Assembly: GCF_902686445.1 (NCBI RefSeq)
Contig: NC_062222.1
Location: 131,943,035 to 132,007,034, forward strand
Length of the DNA stretch: 64,000 nt
Direction of reading: 5' to 3'
Source: Sciurus carolinensis
Lineage: Eukaryota; Chordata; Mammalia; Rodentia; Sciuridae
Positions 1 to 11,699 of the stretch are shown piece by piece. The notes under the pieces are model-generated. The model searched no databases. It was not told where the DNA came from and saw only the letters and a list, made by a program, of their open reading frames with translations. A program made the position numbers and the translations under genes. Numbering within the stretch: position 1 is the stretch's first letter; every line of letters begins with the position of its first letter.

Positions 1-194
1 CATCTGGCAGTGCCAGACAGGTCCCTGATCCAACCTATTCCAGTGACAGTTCCCTCTCTTGCCCCTGCAAGCCCATATGTAGTTAGGGCTACCTGCTGCC
101 ACTGATCTGGGTGTTTCAGCATCCCTGTGGGTTTCTTTGGCTTTGACCACACCTCTTCCTTAAAGTTCATTTGCAATTTCTACTGAGCATGCTA

Positions 195-340
195 TCAGCT
201 CCCTGCCATGATCCTGGCTGATGTTTTACCCATCTGGACTCTGAGCTTCTTGGAGGTGCAGGGAGAAACTTGATTTTCTTCTAATTCCCACCTCCGGCAC
301 AGTGTCCAGGATGGAGTATGTATTCATTCTAGATAACAGT
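195..340 (+). repeat. L2 LINE 3'-end fragment
   Basis: The stretch reads like the 3' end of the ancient L2 retrotransposon: a gagcttcttggaggtgcagg-type core, then a cacctccggcacagtgtcc segment that matches the usual 'cagcacagtgcctggcac' part. Recognition is by eye only and divergence is high. It has no coding capacity. Confidence 0.55.
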
Positions 341-344
341 AGTG

Positions 345-545
345 GCTATGCCTCACTGAGTGCTCCCTGCGTGCCGGGCAGGTGCAGCAGCACCCCCACG
401 CAGCCCCTCTGAGGCAGGGGCTGTCATGCATTCCCTCGGACTGCACGTGATGATTTGGGAAGGTGCATTACCTGCCTGCATCACTACTGGGACCTGAACT
501 CCCAGGCTAACTATGGGCCCCTGCTCCTAACTGTTATCCTGGATC
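345..545 (-). repeat. MIR SINE, reverse orientation
   Basis: The segment follows the reverse complement of MIR: 'gagtgctccctgcgtgccgg', then 'gaggcaggggctgtcatgca', then 'gggacctgaactcccaggct'. These match the conserved MIR core and flank in order. It is an old tRNA-derived SINE, strongly mutated and not functional. Exact ends are uncertain. Confidence 0.55.
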
Positions 546-1619
546 AGTTGCTGGCTCTTGAAGGCAGGCTGAAATGTCATGGTAACAGCTCTAGCTTTCT
601 GGAGATCTGGGGAGACAGCACAAAGACTTGCATTGACAATCATTCAGAGAGCATGAAAAGTAAGGCCACCTTTGCTCCTTGTGGGGTTCTAGGTCTATGA
701 TCTAATTGATACACAAATGGAATTTCAGTGCAAACTGGGGAGGAGTTTGCCTGAGGCCTTTCCTTCGCCTTCTCCAAGGTGCTGCCTGGTTAATGAGGCT
801 ATTGAGAAGAGGCGAGGCTCGGAGTCTGTGGGTGGGATCCAGGGCCCAGCGATAGCCTATAATGATGCCTGTGTCTCCAGCTTTCACGGGCTGGGGCTGG
901 AGGTGGAGGGTGGTCTTTTCTGCCAAGAAGAGGGAGCTAATGAGCGGGGGGCTACCTCTGTGCCTTGGAACAGAGATGCAGCCTGGGGTCCTGGGAACTG
1001 CTCTGAGGCTGGCTCCTGCCTCCTGAGCCCAGCCTCCACGGGCTGCTAGGGGAGCTCACTAAGCGCCACTCTGCTAGGTCACTTCTCTTGCTCTCTGACT
1101 CAGCCCTCTCCCATTCCCCAGCTTCCTCTAAGTACCCCATCACAATGGCTCCCTTTGTGTGCTACCCACCTGCTCTTCTCTGCTCCGGACTGGGAGACCA
1201 CAGCGGGGCAGGGGAAGACTTGCTTTCATTCACCACTGGCACCGGCACAGTCTGGTTCAAGTCAGTACCAGCCCCCTCTTGCCAACGAGATTCCTGGGAC
1301 TCAGATGAAGGGTCTCCTTCAATCTCCACAAAGCTCGAGTGTGGTAAAGCAGGGTGGGAGCAAGTGTCCCTGCTGCCCTTTGCCTTTCTGCAAACAGAGC
1401 TGTTGTGCATTGTGCTGGTCTCACTTTCCTGTGTGATGGGCTCCCGGGACTGTAGTGCAGGGAGCTCGATGGTGCTCGGGAACCGAACATCAGTTTCAGG
1501 TCTTTCCTGCTGTCCTGTCACCTGAGGTGAGAGATGTGACTGAATCAGACTCCAGTTAAGCTACGTGGAAGAGTTGGCTGATGGACCACAATCAGAAGGG
1601 CTACTTGGTGTGTCCAGAG

Positions 1620-1620
<1 letters not shown>
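546..1620. other. Unassigned non-coding sequence
   Basis: Moderately GC-rich sequence with several overlapping short open frames on both strands. None shows a recognisable domain, splice-site context or codon bias. I see no repeat family, promoter or RNA gene that I can support. Confidence 0.5.

Positions 1621-1675
<55 letters not shown>
1621..1675. repeat. (GT)n(GA)n compound microsatellite
   Basis: A run of about sixteen GT units passes directly into about ten GA units. The GT part is alternating purine-pyrimidine and the GA part is all-purine on the top strand. Such tracts vary in length between individuals. Confidence 0.95.
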
Positions 1676-1676
<1 letters not shown>

Positions 1677-3335
1677 ATTTTGAATAATCAGAAATACCAG
1701 GAAAGGGAAAATTATATAATATCAGTAACATAAACTATCAACCATATCTAAGTCATAATTCTGTCCCTTGTGGTTATGCAAAAACAGTGACTGTTTCATC
1801 AAAAATAGCAAAAAGAACAGTTAAAAGCAAAGAAAGAGATGGTGTAGGAGTTACCCATGCCCCAGGTTGAAAGAGAATCCTCATCCAGTGCTCATTCAGG
1901 GGTAGCACTGAACAGCCAGAGAACACTGTGAGACAGTTAGCAACCATGAAACGCACTTGAATTACTGGGACCTGAAAACAGAAACAGGTCCCAGAAACAG
2001 AGAGAAAATGAAGCAGGGCCCAGGGACAGCATGTCAGGAGGACAAGGCTGGATGTGGTGGTCACGAGGCTCAGCATCAGCAGATAACACAGAAGGGACTT
2101 GACGCAGGGAGGGGCGGAGCCATGGAGGAGCTGGGGCAGAACCAGAGGAAGGGCACCTGCAAATTCCCTGAGGCCAGAGCTTGCCTGCTGTGCTGGGCAG
2201 TCCCAGGAACTCCAGTTCACCTGAGTGAGAGCTGGAGGCGGACAAGTAGGAGGTGAGGTGAGCCGGGTGAGGAGGTCCTAGGGTACCATCCGGCAGCCAT
2301 TGAACAGGGTTTGGCTCTTGTTCGATTGTGCTGGAAGATTAGAGAGCGGGTGGAGGAAGCAAGACTGAGCTGACTTGGCTTTAGTAGAATCCTTCTGGCT
2401 ACAGAATTGAGTGTGGACTAAGGAAGAAGCAGGGGTGGACGCAGTCATTTTGAATTCATCCTATTGAGAGATCGGATAGCTCGGATGAGAGATGTGGAGG
2501 TGCGAGTGATGTGAAGGGGGCAGAGTCAGGGTAGACTTTTTTAGAATAGAGGAACTTGTCTCATAAGGTGCTGGCCCAGAGCTCTGTCAGTAGCTGTGTC
2601 CACACAGATGTTTATACTAATAGTCAGAAGTCTGTTTTGCTGCAGGACCTCTGGAGGACACAGCATGACCTGCAAGGTTGGACGACAGGCCAGAGATCCT
2701 TGATTATTAAGACAGACTAGAGTAGTGAAATCAAGGGAAGTCACTCCCAACCATCATAAATACATAAATTGTACCGTCAAGTCGGCATCCTTGCGAATCG
2801 AGCCAGGCTAAGCTCTAAGACAATAAGATGTGGCTGTACAAAGTGAATGCTGTGCTAATAAAATATAGTATTTAGGGAAAAGGAGGAGAAAGCTCACCTT
2901 TTCTCTTTAGTTAAACCGTATTTCATATATAAGCATTGCCATGGTTTCATATTTCTCAAAAAATGGACCACCTAAACAGAATTAGGAGAAAAATGAACAG
3001 AATAATTATAATGTAATTAGAATGAAAGGCAACTGTATTGCATAAAACACAATTCAAGTAATTAGAGGCATTCTGTCTGAAAAGAGAAGACTTTTACAGA
3101 CTGAGGAGGGTGATAATATTAAATTAATTCATAGCCAACAGTACTTGGACAAAATACTTAGATTTTTCTAGGAGATTCCAGTGCAGAGCAATTGGCAGAA
3201 GTCACAGATACTTAGATTTAAATTTCTTATAAAGCATCCCCACCATCCAGAGCTGCTCTAAGATGAAATGGTTTGATGTAAAAAGTTGTGAGTTATCTAT
3301 ACTGGAGGTGTTGAAGTTCAGGCTGTAAGACTGGA
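1676..3335. other. Unassigned sequence, possibly with an old unnamed repeat near 2,275-2,530
   Basis: No gene is supported. The part around 2,275-2,530 ('ccttctggctacagaattga' followed by purine-rich, gatgagagatgtggagg-like text) has the feel of an ancient mammalian interspersed repeat that I cannot name. The part at 2,830-3,180 is AT-rich with many ATTA and TAAT cores. Short open frames on both strands look like chance. Confidence 0.4.
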
Positions 3336-3339
3336 TGAT

Positions 3340-3579
3340 CTTGGTCACAAGGTTCTGTCCCTTGTGAGCAAAACTCTGTCTGGTTGCCATGCTCTGAACT
3401 ATTTTCCTCTTCTACACTCTTCTGCCTTGATGTTCTGCCTCACCTTGGGCCATAGCAATGGAATCCACCATCTATGAACTGAGACTTCTGAAACCATGAG
3501 CTCCCAAAAAACTTTTCAAACTTTAGAGTTGTTCTTGTCAGGTGTTTTGGTCACAATGGTGAAAAAGTTGACTAAAACA
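3340..3579 (+). mobile_element. MaLR-type LTR, 3' part
   Basis: This is the 3' portion of an ERVL-MaLR LTR in forward orientation. It has the 'tgatgttctgcctcaccttg' block, the 'ctgagacttctgaaaccatg' block, and the typical end 'ggtcacaatggtgaaaaagt' followed by tgactaaaaca. The same blocks recur at 7,940-8,101 in a fuller copy, which supports the call. The 5' half is missing or unrecognisable. It is non-coding. Confidence 0.75.
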
Positions 3580-5344
3580 TCTTTGATTCAACACTATTTA
3601 AGAGGCACACAAAAATTTTCTAGCTGTAGTATTTAGGAACACACTACTTCTATTTTTTGACTGAAATATACCAGCTATTCCTATCTAACTGCACCTTGGT
3701 ATTCACTGATCATCCTTTTCCTTTCTGGTTTTCCTCCCCATGGTTGAATTTTTAAGACTGCATTTGTTTCTCTTTTGCGGGGGTGGGTGTAAGCAGGAGC
3801 CAGATGAGTCACAGAGCCAACATGAGGTATGGCGTTGTCACCAAAGCAGCCAGGAGTGCAGGAAGCCAGGATCAGTCCTCAGGTTGTGGTCCTTAGCGTC
3901 TGTAGAGTGTTGAAGCTGCATGAAATTAGACCCCATTCATGAAGCAAAAGCAGGGTTATGTGGACGGCAGGTCTAGGGTTGGGGCACCAGTTGGCCCTTG
4001 CTTAGAAGGGCATGGGCTTGGGAGGCATGGGCAGTTGCCGGGAGGACGTCAGTGGTGTCTGACTGGTTCATGAGAGAAGTTGTCTTTGTGGATTTCCTTC
4101 CACCCTGGGCTTCCAGGTAGGCAAAACTTAGTCTCACTGACTTAGGGCCAGAGGACTGGAGTGAAGTGGTGTGTGCAGAGTAGGACACAAATTGTGCTGT
4201 GTTCTCTTGTCTTGTCCTTTCTCCACGGGGGCAACAATAGGGGTCTGCCATGACATTTTCTCTAGAGTTTTCATGAAGTATTCGAAAGGGAAAATAAGGG
4301 CTCTCATTCTCTTTTGTTCATGAGCACAGGGAGCTTTGGAAAGCTGCCTTCTCAACCCCATACCAGGGCTCCCACTGGAGCCTGGTGTCCTTTGGGTTTC
4401 CTTCTCAAGACAAGCTGGGGTTATTCCAATGAGCATCTCCAATGCTTTGAGGCCCCATAATCATGATCTTCTCAGACCTCAGACCCAGAAAAGAACCATT
4501 TCTGGGTCAGTTCTGGAGATGGGACTGGGAAAGGGGGTCATAGCACCGTGTCCAGAGCCTCATTATCAGCACAGACTGTGTCTGCCAGGGGGAGCCTCCT
4601 GTTTACTTTCCACCAAGTGGGTTTGAGCAGTTCCCTTCCGCTGCTGCACCACTGCCCTGACATTGAATGATGGATGCTGAGAAGGCTTACCATTCATCCA
4701 ACATCTGTTTCTCTGATTTTCCAGGCTCCTTGTTGTTTTGAAGTGTTCAGAATCGGTGTTTTAAGTGCATGTGGGCATAATATTCGGTATATTAATACAC
4801 ACTAGAGACAGTTCTGCCTACTAGAAAGCCAGGTACTACAGGGTTATAAAAGTCATTTGATACCTTGTAAAGCCCAAGACACCTCGCCAATGCCCAGGCC
4901 CTGTTTCTTGATGTAGTCAGGTGATAACACGTGTACACTTGTACAGCCTTCTCCAGCAAGTGCCAAAAGTTCATGCTAAGTACTACATAAATTATCACCT
5001 AATTAAGTACTGTTATGGTTTGGATTGGGGGGAAGTGTAAACTCGATTCTCCTTAGAGAGCAATATGCAGAAATATGATGTGGAATTAATTGTATGGGTC
5101 CAGGTCAAAGATCAAAGTACAAGTGGAATTGCTTTTGCAAAGGGAGAATTGGAAAAGGATTTTTGTTGGCATTTCAATAATTTCTTTCTTTATTTTTTGA
5201 TTCCTGCCAGCCTGCAGTCCTTTCTCCTGCCTCTTTCCTCTTGGTAAATGGGCATCTTCCCCCTCTCTTCCACTGATTTTGTCTACCCCACTTCCTTGGC
5301 CAAGAGGTTGGAAGGACTTTGACCCACTTAGAAAGTCCTTGTCT
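3580..5344. other. Unassigned sequence with a possible LTR stub near 5,012
   Basis: No gene or clear repeat is supported over most of this stretch. At about 5,012 the text 'tgttatggtttggattgggg' matches the first bases of the MaLR LTRs at 6,989 and 7,669, but the rest of an LTR does not follow, so only a short stub may be present. Confidence 0.4.
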
Positions 5345-5480
5345 TGAATATTGGTTCTGTCAACTCTTGACTGACTTCAGGCAAGTGAACGAATGCCTTG
5401 AGACTCAGCCTCCTCGTTTATTAAATATTAATAATAATGGTCCCACATCTCATGTTCAGTGCATGGTAGGACCTGGGAAT
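5345..5480 (+). repeat. MIR SINE, forward
   Basis: The order 'gacttcaggcaagtgaacg', 'cagcctcctcgtttattaaa' and 'taataataatggtcccac' follows the MIR core (gacc..gggcaagtcac, cctcagtttcctcatctgtaaa, ataataatagtacc). It is ancient and mutated. Confidence 0.6.
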
Positions 5481-5756
5481 GCAAAAGGCAAGTGACTGAA
5501 GCCACTCTCCCATAGTTTCAGCTCCTGCTGGGCAGCCTCTGTTTTGTGTCCAGTGCCTTCAGATTGTATTTGCTCCTGGCTCTGGTTATACCACCTTGTC
5601 CTGTGTCCTCCCTAAATACACCTCCCTGTGGGATACGGTAGTGTCTGTGTTTTTCCTGATATTAGGATTGCCTTACCAGTCTTTGGTTTTGCAACTTCCC
5701 TATGACCTTCATCACAAGGTTTCTGCATTATTATTATTTTTTTTTTATGTTGGACT

Positions 5757-5882
5757 ATTTAGAATGAGCTCTATTTTATTCACTGACAGGGTTTTGTGAG
5801 ACTACAATAAATTCATACACATAAAACTTTTTAGAGTTAGTTCCTGGGATGTAGTAAGCATTTAACACATTTTAATTATTTC
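5757..5882 (+). repeat. MIR SINE 3' part, forward
   Basis: The text 'gttttgtgagactacaataa', then a segment resembling 'tgtaaagcgcttagaacagt', then 'gtagtaagcatttaacac' follows the 3' half of MIR. Together with the copy at 5,345 it may be part of one interrupted element or two insertions. Confidence 0.5.
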
Positions 5883-6699
5883 ATTAGAGAATTCTCCACG
5901 TAGTACTATGAATGTGGGGTTATCTGCTGTGTGTCTCTCCATGAGGTTAAACTTGGCCTTGCATTTATCTCTGTTTCCTTTGTCTCTACCATAACACTGG
6001 AAAGAGGATGGGTGATTATGAAATGGGCAATGCCTAGTAGTTCAGGGTTCGCTCATCTCACTGTCCCATCTCCCCCACTTCCTTCCTCTCTGGACACTAA
6101 ATTCTTGCCTAGAATCCCAGCCTGGCAGTCTGTGAGGGCGGCTCTCTCTGCCTGCCAGGATGGATTGGGAGGTCCTACTCTCCCATCATGACATCTCTCT
6201 ACTTCCTGCTACCCCAGCCAGTGCCATACTGACCAGCTGGTGGGTTGGTGCTGTCTCCCACTGCTCTGGGATGCCTCCATATTGTCTTTGTTGGAATTAT
6301 GCTCTTTGTTCTGGGTGTACACTGTCGGTAGATAGACAGCCCTAGCCCTCCTTCCTGTTCCTGGAGCCCTTCAGTAAATGGCCATGAAGGAACTTGCATC
6401 TCCATGTTCATTCCCCACAACATCCCCAGGACATTCCATAAAGTTGAGATTTCTCCTCTTTGCAATTTATTTCTGATATCTTTAAAAATATCTACTCCAA
6501 ACATTGTTGGACGTTACCTGCATATTCATGTAACGTGGATGGTGGGAATGAACACTAAGACATAATGTTTTCCATGTGTAAGTGGTTACCACTTCATTAT
6601 GCTTCCAGAAGATTAAAACTTCTATTATCTGAGTGAATTCTTTGATTTACACTTTAGTAGAGTTTTATCTTACATATTCTATAAAAAGAGACAAAGGAC
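5883..6699. other. Unassigned sequence
   Basis: No gene, RNA gene or repeat family could be supported. Open frames of 60-100 codons occur on both strands and lack recognisable domains. Confidence 0.4.
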
Positions 6700-6860
6700 C
6701 TGGAGACTATGCAACAGGTGATTGAGCTTTTACTCTGGTCTAGGTAGTCTTTTGAATGCCATCAACATCCACGTGGGTAAGATGTGTATTAAAGTCTTAT
6801 GGAGGAAACACTCAGAGGAGGCATAAATCTCTACAGTTATGGCAAATAGGGAACAGTTCT
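6700..6860 (-). repeat. Possible MIR SINE, reverse
   Basis: The segments 'ggtctaggtagtcttttgaatgcc', 'catccacgtgggtaagatg' and 'ggaggaaacactcagaggag' match, weakly and in order, the reverse complement of MIR. Divergence makes this uncertain. Confidence 0.35.
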
Positions 6861-6988
6861 CACGTGAAATATTTTTGTGTGAGCATAGATGGTGGGTGAT
6901 GTTCCTCTGCAGTGCAGGAACAGAGACTTTGGGACTGGAGTTTGGAAGAGATGATAATCGAATGGATACCAGATACTTTTAAAGAAAC

Positions 6989-7380
6989 TGTTATGGTTTG
7001 GATAGTTTCTCTTGCCCTATTTAGAGTGGACTCTATTTTAGAACCCCCAAAGCTCCTGTGTTAATGCAGGAACGTTGGGAGGTGAAATGATTGGATTGTG
7101 AGAGTTGTAGCCCTATCAGTCCATCCTAGTCTAAATGGACTGACTGGGAGGTAACTCTAGGTGGGTTGGATGTGGCTGGAGGAAGCGAGTTGCCAGGGGC
7201 ATGCTCTAGAAAGTTTTCTCTGCCCTGTGGCCCCTTCCTCGCTCCTGTCTCTGTGCTTCCCGGCCGTCATGAATGGGGCACTCCTCCTCCACTGCTCCCT
7301 TGTGCCATGATGTCCACCTCACCTCTGGTGCAGAGCAATGAGCTCTGACCACAGACGGAGCCTCTGGAACTCTACTACCT
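6989..7380 (+). mobile_element. MaLR-type LTR, forward
   Basis: The element opens with 'tgttatggtttggat' and continues with 'gggaggtgaaatgattggat', 'ggctggaggaagcgagttg' and a segment containing 'gccatgatgtccacctcacc', in the same order as the copy at 7,669-8,101. It appears to lose its last ~60 bases. It is a solo LTR of the ERVL-MaLR group and is non-coding. Confidence 0.8.
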
Positions 7381-7668
7381 TATACTGATCTATGGTACAA
7401 TTCTTATTTTTATCAGGCTCTACTGTAACTTCTTTACACATTTAAGATAAGGAGTTCTACCAGTTTTTAAGAAGGACGTTTCAAGAATGTTGATAAAAGG
7501 ATAGTTACCGGAAAATCTTAGCTAATAAAGTTCTTCCATTTTCAGAAACTGATAACTCAAGTTCTAGCTGGGAATGACTGCCCCGTTTCCCCTTCTTTAG
7601 GACTATGAGTAAGCATTAGGTTTTGCCTGATAGTCATCTATTTCAACAAAATAGTAATTCTCTCTAGT

Positions 7669-8101
7669 TGTTATGGTTTAGATACGAGGGGTCTCCCAGA
7701 AGCTCACATGAAACAATGCAAGAATTTTCAGAGGTGAGATGGTCAGATCATGAGAGCCTTAACTTAATCAGTGTATTGCTTCACGAATGTGGATTAACAG
7801 GGTAGTAACTGTAGGCAGGTGGGTGGTGGCTGGAGGAGGCGGGTCACTGGGATGTGCCATTGAGGTTTATGCTTTGTCCCTGGGGAAAGGAGCAGTCTCT
7901 CTATTTCTTGGTGGTCACATGCTGCAAAGGTTTCCTCCGTGTCCTTCTGTCATGATGTTCTGCCTCATCTTGGGTTCAGACCTACAGAGTCGACTGACCA
8001 TTAACTGAACCTCTGAAACTGTGAAGCAAAATAACCTTTTTCTCCTTGAAATTGTTTTTGCCTGGTACTTTGGTCACAGCAATGAAAAGCTGACTACAAC
8101 A
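7669..8101 (+). mobile_element. MaLR-type LTR, forward, nearly complete
   Basis: This is a nearly complete solo LTR, from 'tgttatggtttagatac' to 'aatgaaaagctgactacaac' and a final a. Internal blocks are 'gaggtgagatggtcagatca', 'ggtggctggaggaggcggg', 'catgatgttctgcctcatct' and 'tgaacctctgaaactgtgaa'. The flanks (ctagt before, ctggt after) match at four of five bases, which fits the 5-bp target duplication of this group. It is not coding and no internal region is attached. Confidence 0.85.
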
Positions 8102-8419
8102 CTGGTTGTGAAATTTCCTTATCATAGTTCCTCAAATACCATTTAAGGTCTTGCAAGTCAAAAGCTCTGTCCTGTTGCTAAATTTTTCCAGTGAAAGACC
8201 CCTCACCTCCTCTGATTGGTTGATACTGGGCTTTTTTAAACAAGGTTCAATTCAAAGCTTTCTCACTTCAAATCATTTCCTTTTTAGCTTGAGGTCTGAA
8301 GGTCTGTGCCACCTTTACTGTCCCAAACTTGGTATGCTCCTCTTACCCATCATTTTTTCCAGGTTCAATGGAGTAAATAATGTTATCTGTCATGTATTAT
8401 TGTATACTCACTGGTTCAC

Positions 8420-8545
8420 TTGTTTGTCAGCCCAAGTACACCATACACTGCTTGGGAGAACAGATCTTCTGGGAACTAAATACCCTGTTTGGCACAGGGC
8501 AGTATGAGGAAATATTAGCTGAATGAATGCGCAGGTGAATGAATG
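8420..8545 (+). repeat. L2 LINE 3' end
   Basis: The text 'ctgtttggcacagggcagta' followed by 'ttagctgaatgaatgcgcag' and repeated gaatgaat units is typical of the L2 3' terminus, which ends in tandem TGAA-type repeats. Confidence 0.5.
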
Positions 8546-9489
8546 AATGAGCAAAGCTGGATCCAGGGACAAGGCTGAGTATTCTTTATCCCAGTCTCCA
8601 CCTTCTGGCGAACCACATTTCATCTGGTTGCACTATACTACGTTTTCCGTTTTCAAACTTGGTTCATTAAAAATAATTTTATATATACATATATATCAAT
8701 CTGACCACTTATTGGCTACAATGGCCTTGGGGACAGTAGTGGAAATATGTCACTCCATTTGGCAGAGTTACAAGAGTGAGATTGGAGAGCACATCAGACA
8801 TTAGCAGCTCAGCTGAGGGAACTAGAGTCTTTATTTCCAATCCAAGAACTGGATATGTTCTCCGTGTGGGATGAACAGCATGTGATGATTTTGTGAGAGG
8901 CTCAGCTGGCAAGACTAGTGAGAAACGACCTTGCTCGGGTTGAATGTGTGAGCGCAGGAAAGTCCCTGTGAGGCTGAGCCTGTTGTAAATCTCTCTGCTT
9001 GAATCATCTTGGTACCAGTTCCTTCAGGCTCATGGTGCCTTGGACGGTTTCCTCTCTCTGGAATTAAGTGTGTATGTTGGCCAGAGTAGGCTAGGCAATG
9101 GCTATCTTGGCTGAGCTGGCTCCTGGAGGAATGTTGTAGTTAACTGGGTATGAAAATTTGGAAGAAGTGACGTAAAGAGCAAGGCGTTGTCTTTAAACAA
9201 GTTACCTTCAAACTAGGCCACCAACATTACCTAGAAGCCATCTTTTGATTTGTCTAAAGAAGCTGGGATGGAAATACACAATCCAGAAGAAATCTTGTGG
9301 ACCATTACAGAAAAGTGATAGCTGGGAGGGTCCATTAGCCTTTGAGAAATGGGGAGGAACAGTAAACACCTCCCTGACCCCTGCTCCGGCTCCCTTACCC
9401 GCATCAAGAAAGAAGATGGAACACCTTTGGGTTCTGTTGTGAGTGCCTCCTGGCCACTTGCAAACCTTCATTTGTGAGATGAAGGAGTG
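8546..9489. other. Unassigned sequence
   Basis: No gene is supported. A short AT alternation lies at about 8,675-8,697. Open frames in 8,709-8,912 and 9,208-9,471 have no recognisable domains. Confidence 0.4.
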
Positions 9490-10205
9490 TTTTTTGATTT
9501 TTGATTTTAGATTTGAAGGGTTTTTTTTCTTTTTTCTTAATTCTGGATATGGTCCTCCATCATGGTCATACTGAAAGCATTTTCTTCCCTTTGTCTTGCT
9601 TTGTCATTCCTTTAATGGTGACTTTTGCTGAAGAATGTGTTTCATTTTGAAGATGTCCAGTTTATCTTTTTTTTTTTTTTTTTCCTTTTATCATTTGTAC
9701 TTTCAGGGATCATCCCAGAAAACCCTGCCTATGCTGAGACTGTGAGGAAATTCTCCTATACTTCATAGTTTGCCTTTTGCCTTTAGGTCTATAATCTGTG
9801 CAGCATTGGTTTTGAGTGTGTAGTGTGAGGTAAGGGTTTACGTCTTTCCCCCGCCCCCATGAATATTCAGTTGTTCTGGAATCATTTACTGAAAACTTTC
9901 TGTCCTCATTGAATTACTTTTAATACTTTGTCCAAAATCAGTTGTACCAATGGAAGTGCATTGCATGCTTTAGTCCTGTTTTTCAGGGAAAAGCTTTACA
10001 TTGACCAATTTTGAATGTTAAACCAACTTTGCATTTCTTGAACAAACTCCTTTTAATCAGATTGAATTGTCCTTTTGCTATATGACTGAATTTTATTTGT
10101 TAATATTTTAAAAATATTTTTTCTAAATTCATGGGTAATATTGGTAATTCATTTTTGTGGAATATCTTTGAGTGATTTTAGGATCTTCATTATGCTGTAC
10201 TGATA
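9490..10205 (-). mobile_element. Ancient L1M fragment, reverse strand
   Basis: The top strand reads as the reverse complement of old mammalian L1 ORF2. Blocks include 'gaagatgtccagtttatct', 'aggtctataatctgtgcag', 'gaatattcagttgttctgga' and 'tgaatgttaaaccaactttgc', in the same order as in the reverse L1M at 41.3-50.1 kb. There is an internal deletion near 10,000 and no usable frame remains. The poly-T run near 9,668 lies inside the element and is not its tail. Confidence 0.7.
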
Positions 10206-10932
10206 AAAGATGTGTTAGAGGTGATCCTTAATCCTCTCTTCCTTTTCTGTGGTTTTACTTTCTGAGATTTCAGTTACCTGTGGTGGGCCATGGTCTAACA
10301 ACTAATAAATGGAAAATTACAAAAACAATAAGAAGTTGTGAAGTTATGTGCTGTTCTGAGTAGTATGATGAAACCTTATGCTGTCCTGCTTCATCTGCTC
10401 AGCATGAGAATCATCCTTTTGTTCGGGGTCTCCATGCTGTGTATGCTGCCTGCCTGCTCATCACTTGGTAGCTGTCTTGTCTATCAGACTGAAGTTAGTG
10501 CTACTGTAGTGCTCAAGTTCAAGTACTCCTGATTTCCCTTAATAACAGCCCAGGTGCAAAAGTCGTGCTGCTAGCAATTCAGATCTTCCAAAGAGAAGCT
10601 GTCAAGTTCTTCCTTTAAGTGAAAAGGTAAAAAAGCAGCTGGATACCTTTTTTGCAAAGGGAGGGAGGGAAGGAAAGAAGGAGAGAGAGAGAGGGAGAGG
10701 GAGAAGTGCATAATTTACAACCTATGCTATAGTGTATTTTTATAATTGTTCCATTTGATTATGTTATTGTATTCCCTTACTGGGTCTAATTTATAAATAA
10801 AACTTTATCAGAGGTGTGTCTGTACAGGAAAAACACATAATATATGTTGGACTTGGTACTAACCATGGTTTTGTGCACCCCATGAGGATCATTGAATACA
10901 TACCTCATGGATAAAGGGCAATAACTGTATAT
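10206..10932 (+). mobile_element. Tigger-type (TcMar) DNA transposon remnant
   Basis: The left part follows a Tigger-like 5' region ('tcagttacctgtggtgggcc', 'gagtagtatgatgaaacc', 'taacagcccaggtgcaaaag', 'tttaagtgaaaaggtaaaaa'), including where the transposase frame would begin. The right part (10,800-10,932) matches the 3' terminal region: 'tgttggacttggtactaacc', 'catacctcatggataaaggg'. A purine-rich simple repeat sits in the middle at 10,657-10,706. Most of the transposase is deleted, so the element cannot move. The subfamily is not assigned. Confidence 0.75.
10657..10706. repeat. (GGGA/GAGA)n purine tract
   Basis: This is an uninterrupted purine run of gggagggagg, aaagaaggag and gagagagagg units. 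It lies inside the Tigger remnant, where transposase sequence would be expected. Confidence 0.85.
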
Positions 10933-11223
10933 CTTACTTATTTGGTAGAATTCACTAGTGATATCATGTAACTCTGAGGCAGGGCTTTCTTCAAGGTATG
11001 CTTTCTAAATACTAGAAGGAATTATGAGGGTTTTTCTTCATAGAAAGTTTCTCCTGAATGTGAATCTTTCATCCTGATGAGAGTGAAGGATCAGGTGCTA
11101 CACCTCTCTAATATTTGCTATCCTTTTCTAATATTTTACAGTCTGTTTGCCAAGGTAGTCATAAGACCATTCCTAAAGCTTCAGTTATATTCCCTGCTGT
11201 TGCTAGGTAACAAAAATGGACTA

Positions 11224-11690
11224 TGTAAGTCAACTTTCTGTTGCTGTGACAAATACCTTAGAAAAACAACATAAAGGAGGAAAGATTTATTTTGGCTCAT
11301 GGTTTCAGAGGATTCGGTCCACAGTCAGCTGGCTTCAAGGTAGAACATCATGGTTGAAGGGCATGGTGGAGGAAAGCCAACCCCCTCACGGCAGTCAGGA
11401 AGCAGAGAGAGAGGAAGGAAGAGGCTGGAGATTAGAGGTACCCTTCCGGGGCACGTCCAATGAGACCTACTTGATTGCCACTTCCTACTTTCCCCACCTT
11501 CTACGGTTTTTGCTACTTCTCAAAAAGGGCATCAAATTATTAATCTATCATGGATTGAAGCATGAATGAGACCAGAGCCCTCATGACCCAATCATTCCCA
11601 AGTGTCCCGTCTCTGAGCATTGCTGTATTGGGGACCAAGACCTGAACACATGACCTGCTGGGCGACCTACCAGATCCAAACTGGAACACA
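11224..11690 (-). mobile_element. MaLR-type LTR, reverse
   Basis: The top strand is the reverse complement of the MaLR LTRs seen elsewhere in the window. It has 'tctgttgctgtgacaaatac', 'ggaaagatttattttggctc', 'gaagcagagagagaggaagg', 'ccctcatgacccaatcattc', then 'cagatccaaactggaaca'. A 117-codon frame over this region is an accidental reading of LTR sequence. Confidence 0.85.
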
Positions 11691-11699
11691 GGCTATCAC

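Noticed and set aside
9667..9684. Poly-T run as the tail of a retroposed gene
   Set aside because: L1M text continues on both sides, so the run is internal to the element and no processed gene lies next to it.
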